This document shows, one piece after another, positions 57,891-64,000 of a DNA stretch of 64,000 nucleotides; position 1 is the first letter of the stretch, and every line of letters begins with the position of its first letter. The DNA is from Mytilus galloprovincialis (lineage: Eukaryota > Mollusca > Bivalvia > Mytilida > Mytilidae). The stretch spans positions 45,269,035 to 45,333,034 of the forward strand of contig NC_134843.1 in the NCBI RefSeq assembly GCF_965363235.1. The letters are read 5' to 3'. The notes under the pieces were generated by a model, which saw only the letters and a list, made by a program, of their open reading frames with translations, was not told where the DNA came from and did no database searches. A program made the translations under genes and the position numbers.

Positions 57891-60799
57891 TATTTCAAAA
57901 ATTCAGAGTTGAAAGTTACACTTATGTTAGTTCGATCAGAATGCTTATCTTTACAATCTCGACCAGTGGACTAGCATAAAGTACATTAAAGATCATACTA
58001 CATGTAGTACAATACAATTAGTAGGGAAATCAGGCAAGGAAAACAGCTCCATTTTTAAAGGGTAATCTTAAATTCACATTCTCAATGTTATAGGCATACA
58101 TTTGATGGTAAGCGATTTTTTGGCAATGTTAATTTTATCCATATATTTGCCTTGGTTTCATTATATGAAGATGTAGTTAACGAGTTCGCCAAGTTGCATA
58201 AGCTGAATAATCATTAATATATATAACTAATGTTATGCTTCTGAAAACATACAACTAATGTTACAGAAATAAATAAAAAAAAAAAGTAATTACTGTATGA
58301 GTGATGTGATGTCATAACTATCAGATAGATAAGTCGCTTGTTTGATTAAACCTTTGACAAATTTCTTGTTTTCCTTAATTACAGAAGACCATCTCTTTCC
58401 TCTGACATCGGCATAATATGTTCACAGATTAATACCCCAGATGATTTGTTTTTCAGAAATTTACATCTATCTTAGAGGAAATTTGATTAGAAATGACGCT
58501 TGTTTGGGGCAACGGTTAATTTTGCTGTGATTGTATGAGGCATAAAGTGCTTGATTAAACTTTGGCAATCTTAATGAAAGCTGGGTGCAGAATTTTTGTC
58601 ATAAAATCGATGAAATATCTTAGTTTTCGATACAACCCTTTATGATTGTACTCTCGATTGGTTTTAGTTTGATGAAGATTTCCTCTAAGCATTCATCTTT
58701 AAAGATTTTTCTTTTAATTAAATAGAAATACATTTGTTCATTAATGGTGCGACACGGATCTTCCAAATAACCAAATCGTTCGTTTTATTCATTTGTATTA
58801 GCTTTGATTTGAGTGTTAACGAACGGAGATTCTTATTTAGAAGAGGTTTTGGTCTTAAGAGAGTTAACTTAATTTCGACCATGTCAAAGAATTAACAAGA
58901 ATTTCGTTTTCCTTCTTCGAAAAATTTACAGTGTTATCATTCCTGAAAACTGATTGGAGAGTCCAGACAGAGTTATATTGAACAGATAATCGCGTTATTC
59001 CCTCAAATGTAAAAATTAATAAGAAAAAATACGCGTTTTATCCTTAATGAAGCCTGTACTAATTGTATTAGACGTCGTTAACGCATGGAATTTATTGTGA
59101 CATTTTATACCAAGGATTTTAACTATTAAGTTTACAGTAAAAAATCTTTAAAATAGACTGATTAATACCCGTCTTTTCTCATCAATTTTCTCTTATTAGA
59201 AGAATATAAAGCGCAATTTAAAATACGTATACTATAAAATTGCTCCACGCAAGATGTAAATATCATTCTTCAGACAATAGTGGGCTGTTGACTTTATAAT
59301 GATAGATAAAGTTACACAAAAAAAACGGCAATATATATTAAATAATTCCAACCTTATATACATCACAACTGGTCAATTAAAAGCACTTTCAAGTAAATTT
59401 TCTTGATAATGACATTCAATCTCTTACAATATTTGATTGCAAAGGTTAAGTATTAAAAGTGTGAGCTTACTTCTTGTCCAAGCGCATAGACAAAGCGTGC
59501 CATTTACTTCCTTTTTGATATCATAGTTATGTATAGTCTTGGAACAACATTATATGGTCCATTCAAATGATTTTAGTCTTGGACGGACTGAAAAAGTTAG
59601 AACATAAGTATGTTTCACCAGCCCAGTAGTCAGCACTTTTTTGTGCTGACATGAATTATCATTGATAAGGTTATATTTATAAATTAACTGTTTACAAAAT
59701 TTAGAATTTTTTAAATATTAAGGCTTTTCTACCTCAGGCAAAGATTACCTTAGCTGTATTTGGCAAAACTTTTAGGAATTTTGGACGTCAATGCTCTTCA
59801 ACTTTGTACTTAAACTTTTTTACTTTTTTGGTTCTTTTCACTGATGATTCTTATGTGGACGAAACGCACGTCTGGTGTATATACAAAATTTAGTCCTGGT
59901 ATCTATGATGAGTTTCTTCCAGGAGCTTTAAATATTGTATAAACATGTCAACTGTTGAAGATCTTATTTTCACTTATAGATGTCTTTTTGTTTTGTGCAA
60001 TTACATGTAGGTTGCTGTTTTATTGACACATACCCCATATCTGTTTTAATTTATATAAAATCTTGAAAATGACGGTCTATAACTCTGGTAAGATAGATTT
60101 ATCAACTGGTAATATAAATTCAGAAATTATTACGATGTTTTTATTTTTGCGATGTTTTTTTATTTTTGCGAATAATGAAAGTATATACATTGTACTTGAA
60201 AGTATAAATTTATACTAAACTTACTATATATAAACTGGCATTTCAACGGTGACTTGAACAAGAATGAACACACGCATGTAAAATGACGCAAACTACGATT
60301 AAGACAAAAAGTTTATTTGATAGATGACCCAAAGTGTGTTCTTTGCAGTAAGCCAGCAAATTTGGAGCTTTCATATCTTTTTGAAACACAAAATGTATTT
60401 AACTTTTGTCTATGTAGTGGATACCGGGCCTTTAAACTTTTCCAACAGGACAGGTAAGTCTGTACTCAGAGTAGTTTTTGAGGTGGAAATACAGCCATTT
60501 TGTCCATTTGTTACGACGAACCTTAAGTGTTTTGTATATAAATTATATGAGATGTTGATAATACGTCAATGAAACAGTAACCAAACCACACAAACTATAA
60601 TAAGAATCTATACGTGAAAATATATAAACAAAAGACAAAAGCGTATACAATATATTTACTCTAAAAAGTTCAGAACAGAAATACATAACTTATTGCAAAT
60701 ATCCTACCACACGTCAATATAATGTAAACATCACATCAAAACTAATTAGAATACATCCAATCACAATCGAAAAGAAGTGTCATCTCAACCCGGTAGACC
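57891..60799. other. Intergenic, no gene seen
   Basis: 58680-59480 is again low in recognisable repeats with TTAAT/ATTA-rich text. 59725-59920 is a common repeat. No exon or RNA gene could be supported. Confidence 0.45.
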
Positions 60800-61375
60800 T
60801 AGTAGAAAATAAGTCGTTATCGCAATATCCAGATATCGTATAAGAACCAAAACTTGGATTGACTCTTCCATAAAGGATTCACAGATTTTTCCATCAGGCT
60901 TCAAAATATACCGAAAAGACGGACAGCTATGTGGAGGAGATGTACGTACAGATACACACATCAGTTCACTTGTTCCAGAGCTCGACACAGATTGTGAAAT
61001 TATATCATGTAAATTAGAACTGGCTTGCCAGAAAAAAACATGTATAAATCATCATTTTACAATCCAAAGACACAAAATGAATCATAATATTTGGAATACA
61101 AAAGAAGCATCGGTCAAACAGCAAGTATAAAGAACTGCTTCATAGTTTCATGTGGCGATTTCAACATTCTTGGATGGGACTTGAAAGCAAAATGCTTAAA
61201 AGACAACACACAACATGTTATAATACATCAAAGATTCGGAGATAGACTGGATGATAATGGTCTTTCAAAGATGGTTGAAGAACCAACAAGACAGATAATA
61301 ACAATATACTTTATTTGGAAACACTCAAACACATATTTACATGTGCAACAAGAGGCAAAATACATAGTCATTATT
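60800..61375 (+). pseudogene. Decayed LINE-type endonuclease (APE-like) fragment
   Basis: Two frames on the plus strand. The first (about 60850-61010) reads IKDSQIFPSGFKIYRKDGQL and SSLVPELDTDCEIISCKLEL. The second (61091-61375) reads SCGDFNILGWDLKAKCLKDN followed by QRFGDRLDDNGLSKMVEEPT. These match the order of an apurinic-type endonuclease of non-LTR retrotransposons, including the GDFN active-site block. A frameshift and several substitutions separate them, and the reverse transcriptase is absent. The fragment ends just before the 53 bp tandem array. Confidence 0.8.
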
Positions 61376-61402
61376 ATGGTTACTACAAAACAATATATAT
61401 AC

Positions 61403-62609
61403 ATCACTGGGTAGACTATGAAGTGTTATAAAACCTTAATAAACAGGTCGTGAACATAACTGGGTAGACTGTGAAGTGTTATAAAACCTTAAGGTACAGA
61501 TCGTGAACATCACTGAGTAGACTGTGAAGTGTCATAAAACCTTAATGTACAGAACGTGAACAGTAAATCACTGGGTAGACTGTGACGTGTTATGAAACCT
61601 TAATGTACAGATCGTGAACATCACTGGGTAGACTGTGAAGTGTTATAAAACCTTAATGTACAGATCGTGAACATCACTGGGTAGACTATGAAGTGTTATA
61701 AAACCTTAATATACAAAACGTGAACATCACTGGGAAGACTATGAAGTGTTATAGAACCTTACTGTACAGAACGTGAACAGATAATCACTGGGTAGACTGT
61801 GAAGTGTTATAAACCTTAATGTATAGATCGTGAACATCACTGGGTAGACTATGAAGTGTTATAAAACCTAAATATACAGGTCGTGAACATCACTGGGTAG
61901 ACTATGAAGTGTTATAGAACCTTAATATACAGGTCGTGAACATCACTGGGTAGACTATGAAGTGTTAAAGAACCTTACTGTACAGAACGTGAACAGATCA
62001 TCACTGGGTAGACTGTGAAGTGTTATAAAACCTTAAGGTACAGATCGTGAACATCACTGGGTAGACTGTGAAGTGTCATAAAACCTTAATGTACAGAACG
62101 TGAACAGATAATCACTGGGTAGACTGTGAAGTGTTATAAAACCTTAATATACAAAACGTGAACATCACTGGGAAGACTATGAAGTGTTATAGAACCTTAC
62201 TGTACAGAACGTGAACAGATCATCACTGGGTAGACTGTGAAGTGTTATAAAACCTTAAGGTACAGATCGTGAACATCACTGGGTAGACTGTGAAGTGTCA
62301 TAAAACCTTAATGTACAGAACGTGAACAGATAATCACTGGGTAGACTGTGAAGTGTTATGAAACCTAAATGTACAGATCGTGAACATCACTGGGTAGACT
62401 GTGAAGTGTTATAAAACCTTAAGGTACAGATCGTGAACATCACTGGGTAGACTGTGAAGTGTCATAAAACCTTAATGTATACAGAACGTGAACAAATAAT
62501 CACTGGGTAGACTGTGAAGTGTTATGAAACCTAAATGTACAGATCGTGAACATCACTGGGTAGACTATGAAGTGTTATAAAACCTTAATATACAGAGCGT
62601 GAACAGATC
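61403..62609. repeat. 53/58 bp tandem array
   Basis: About 22 units of 'atcactgggtagactgtgaa', 'gtgttataaaaccttaatgt', 'acagatcgtgaac'. Some units carry an extra 'agata/agatc' before 'atcactggg' (58 bp). Two-unit blocks recur in the same order at about 61478, 62020, 62247 and 62409, so the array has higher-order structure. Non-coding. Confidence 0.95.
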
Positions 62610-63776
62610 AGGAGGATTTTGAAAATAAATAACTTGGCCTTGATTATCACAAAAATAAATGGTTTGTTCTGTGGTAGTTTGAAAATAAATTACCTGACTT
62701 GCAATGTATTGAAAATAAATAACTCAGCAGGTCTTATCGAAAGTATGAGATGGCACCAGATTCTTCATTAAATTCATCTTTTTTCCCCAAAAAAATCGAA
62801 AAATCTTCCCAATTTTTTTAATAATAAAAGTATAAATATTATTTAACTTGAGATATATTGTCTCAGGAAACCTTACCTCGCTTTTATTTTAACAGGGCCG
62901 TAACTACATTGAGACAAATGCCTCATGTAGGAAATTTCAAAACCAAACGCTTATATCCATATCAAATTGTGTTCACAGTGAGTGCCTTGCAAGAAGCAAG
63001 TTCTGTTTTCCCTCAGACTTCGCCCTGATTTTTCGTGATCAATGTTTCTTATTTATTTGTCTTTTGTTTATTGATTGCCCTTCTGAATTCTGTTCCTGTT
63101 GCATTCCTTTTGTAATCTAGTAATTTTGTTATGAACTTGATCATGAGTTTAAAAAAACCAGCAGCCACAGACTTAACTATGTGAATTCCATTTTTGCTTT
63201 ATCATGCACATTGGTCTATTGATGATGTCCCTAGAAACTTAAGTCTTAAACTGAATTCATAAATTTTGCTTTGAGACCAAAATATTGTCAAAAATTATTA
63301 AAACAAAACTTGCATTTTCAGATTATAAAAGGGTCTTTGGAACACCAAGAAAGCATGATTTTGCATTATTTGTTCTATAGCTTCTTGGGCCTTCAGTGGC
63401 TCCAAAACCCTTCAAAAAAAAAAATGTTGCCTCGCTCCGCTCAGAAAAATATGATTGACAATACTTTTAAAAGAGGTAAGTTACAACCAATGCATGTATA
63501 TGCAGTTGAGAATATAAAAAGATTCATTTCTGCAGAGGAGCAGGATTAATTTTGATTAAACGGTACATAATAACTTGACTAAACATGTATTATTTATAAT
63601 AAACAAATCATTTAAAAATTATATGTTTTTGAATATCATAAATATAGTTGTGAAATTGAATAATCAGTCCCTTGCTTTAATGAAAAATGAAAAATCTTGC
63701 TTCAATAGTGCAGAAAATGAATAATCTGTCGTCTTAGTTGGCGAAAATAAATAACCGATCAAAAACAAATCCTCCT
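62610..63776. mobile_element. 1.17 kb element with AGGAGGATTT ends
   Basis: Starts AGGAGGATTTTG and ends AAATCCTCCT. Both ends are followed inward by 'gaaaataaataac' units in the same orientation. A partial inverse copy of its left part lies at 14395-14640. A 92-codon frame (63271-63549) inside has no recognisable domain. Degenerate array-like text ('aaaactttaatgtacagaat') resumes after the element, suggesting it inserted at the edge of the 53 bp array. Confidence 0.6.
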
Positions 63777-64000
63777 GCCCCCCCCCCCCCAGAATATCAA
63801 ATGGTCGTCACCTTATACAAAACTTTAATGTACAGAATCTTTACAGACTGAAATAAGATAAAACTTTAGCGACCAGAATCTTAACAGAACAGTACCAGGT
63901 TATCTGTCAAATGTTCTTAAACTATTCCGATCAAGATATGAACACACCATTATTTGGTTTTTCACCAATTCATCCTATTTGTCCTAAAAACACTATCTCA
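63777..64000. other. End of window, degenerate array-like sequence
   Basis: After a C-tract, 'ttaatgtacagaatc' and 'ccagaatcttaacagaac' resemble decayed units of the 53 bp array. No gene. Confidence 0.4.

Noticed and set aside
61403..62609. CRISPR-like array
   Set aside because: Units are contiguous tandem copies without unique spacers, in a eukaryotic genome; it is satellite DNA.
63271..63549. 92-codon frame as a gene
   Set aside because: Inside an inverted-end element, no recognisable domain, no splice partners; kept only as part of the element.

Overview
This is AT-rich eukaryotic nuclear DNA. It has spliced genes with large introns and a very dense load of interspersed repeats. Several repeat families are ones I associate with marine mussels (Mytilus), so I read the window as a Mytilus-like bivalve genome. 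That assignment rests on recall of repeat families and was not searched. No prokaryotic operons, CRISPR arrays, rRNA or tRNA genes were seen.

Two host genes can be assembled from exon phases and splice sites, and they point toward each other. On the plus strand, a five-exon gene (coding 14774 to 30998) encodes a roughly 638-residue, lysine-rich, probably nuclear protein that I do not recognise. On the minus strand, a six-exon gene (coding 49832 down to 38386) encodes a 325-residue METTL9-type histidine methyltransferase with a signal-peptide-like N-terminus and the SAM-binding motif DLGAGDG.

The most unusual structure lies in METTL9 intron 3. The intron 3/exon 4 boundary, including the 3' splice site and the start of the exon coding SAM motif I, has been amplified into an approximately 3.5 kb tandem array of 74 bp units (about 41357-44950). 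The array has higher-order repeats and an embedded 688 bp duplication. Each typical unit keeps a splice acceptor, an open 51 nt stretch of codons and a possible donor, and that stretch would keep the reading frame if spliced in.

Layout: 1-5640 repeats and MITE-like elements; 5640-13246 a minus-strand Ngaro/DIRS-like tyrosine-recombinase retrotransposon with split direct repeats, broken by stop codons, frameshifts and two nested DNA transposons; 14774-30998 the unknown gene, with Harbinger-like, hAT-like and other MITEs in its introns; 31000-38385 intergenic repeats; 38386-49832 METTL9; 49833-60800 intergenic, partly low-repeat sequence that may be regulatory and partly common repeats; 60800-61375 a decayed LINE endonuclease; 61403-62609 a 53 bp tandem array; 62610-63776 an inverted-repeat element.
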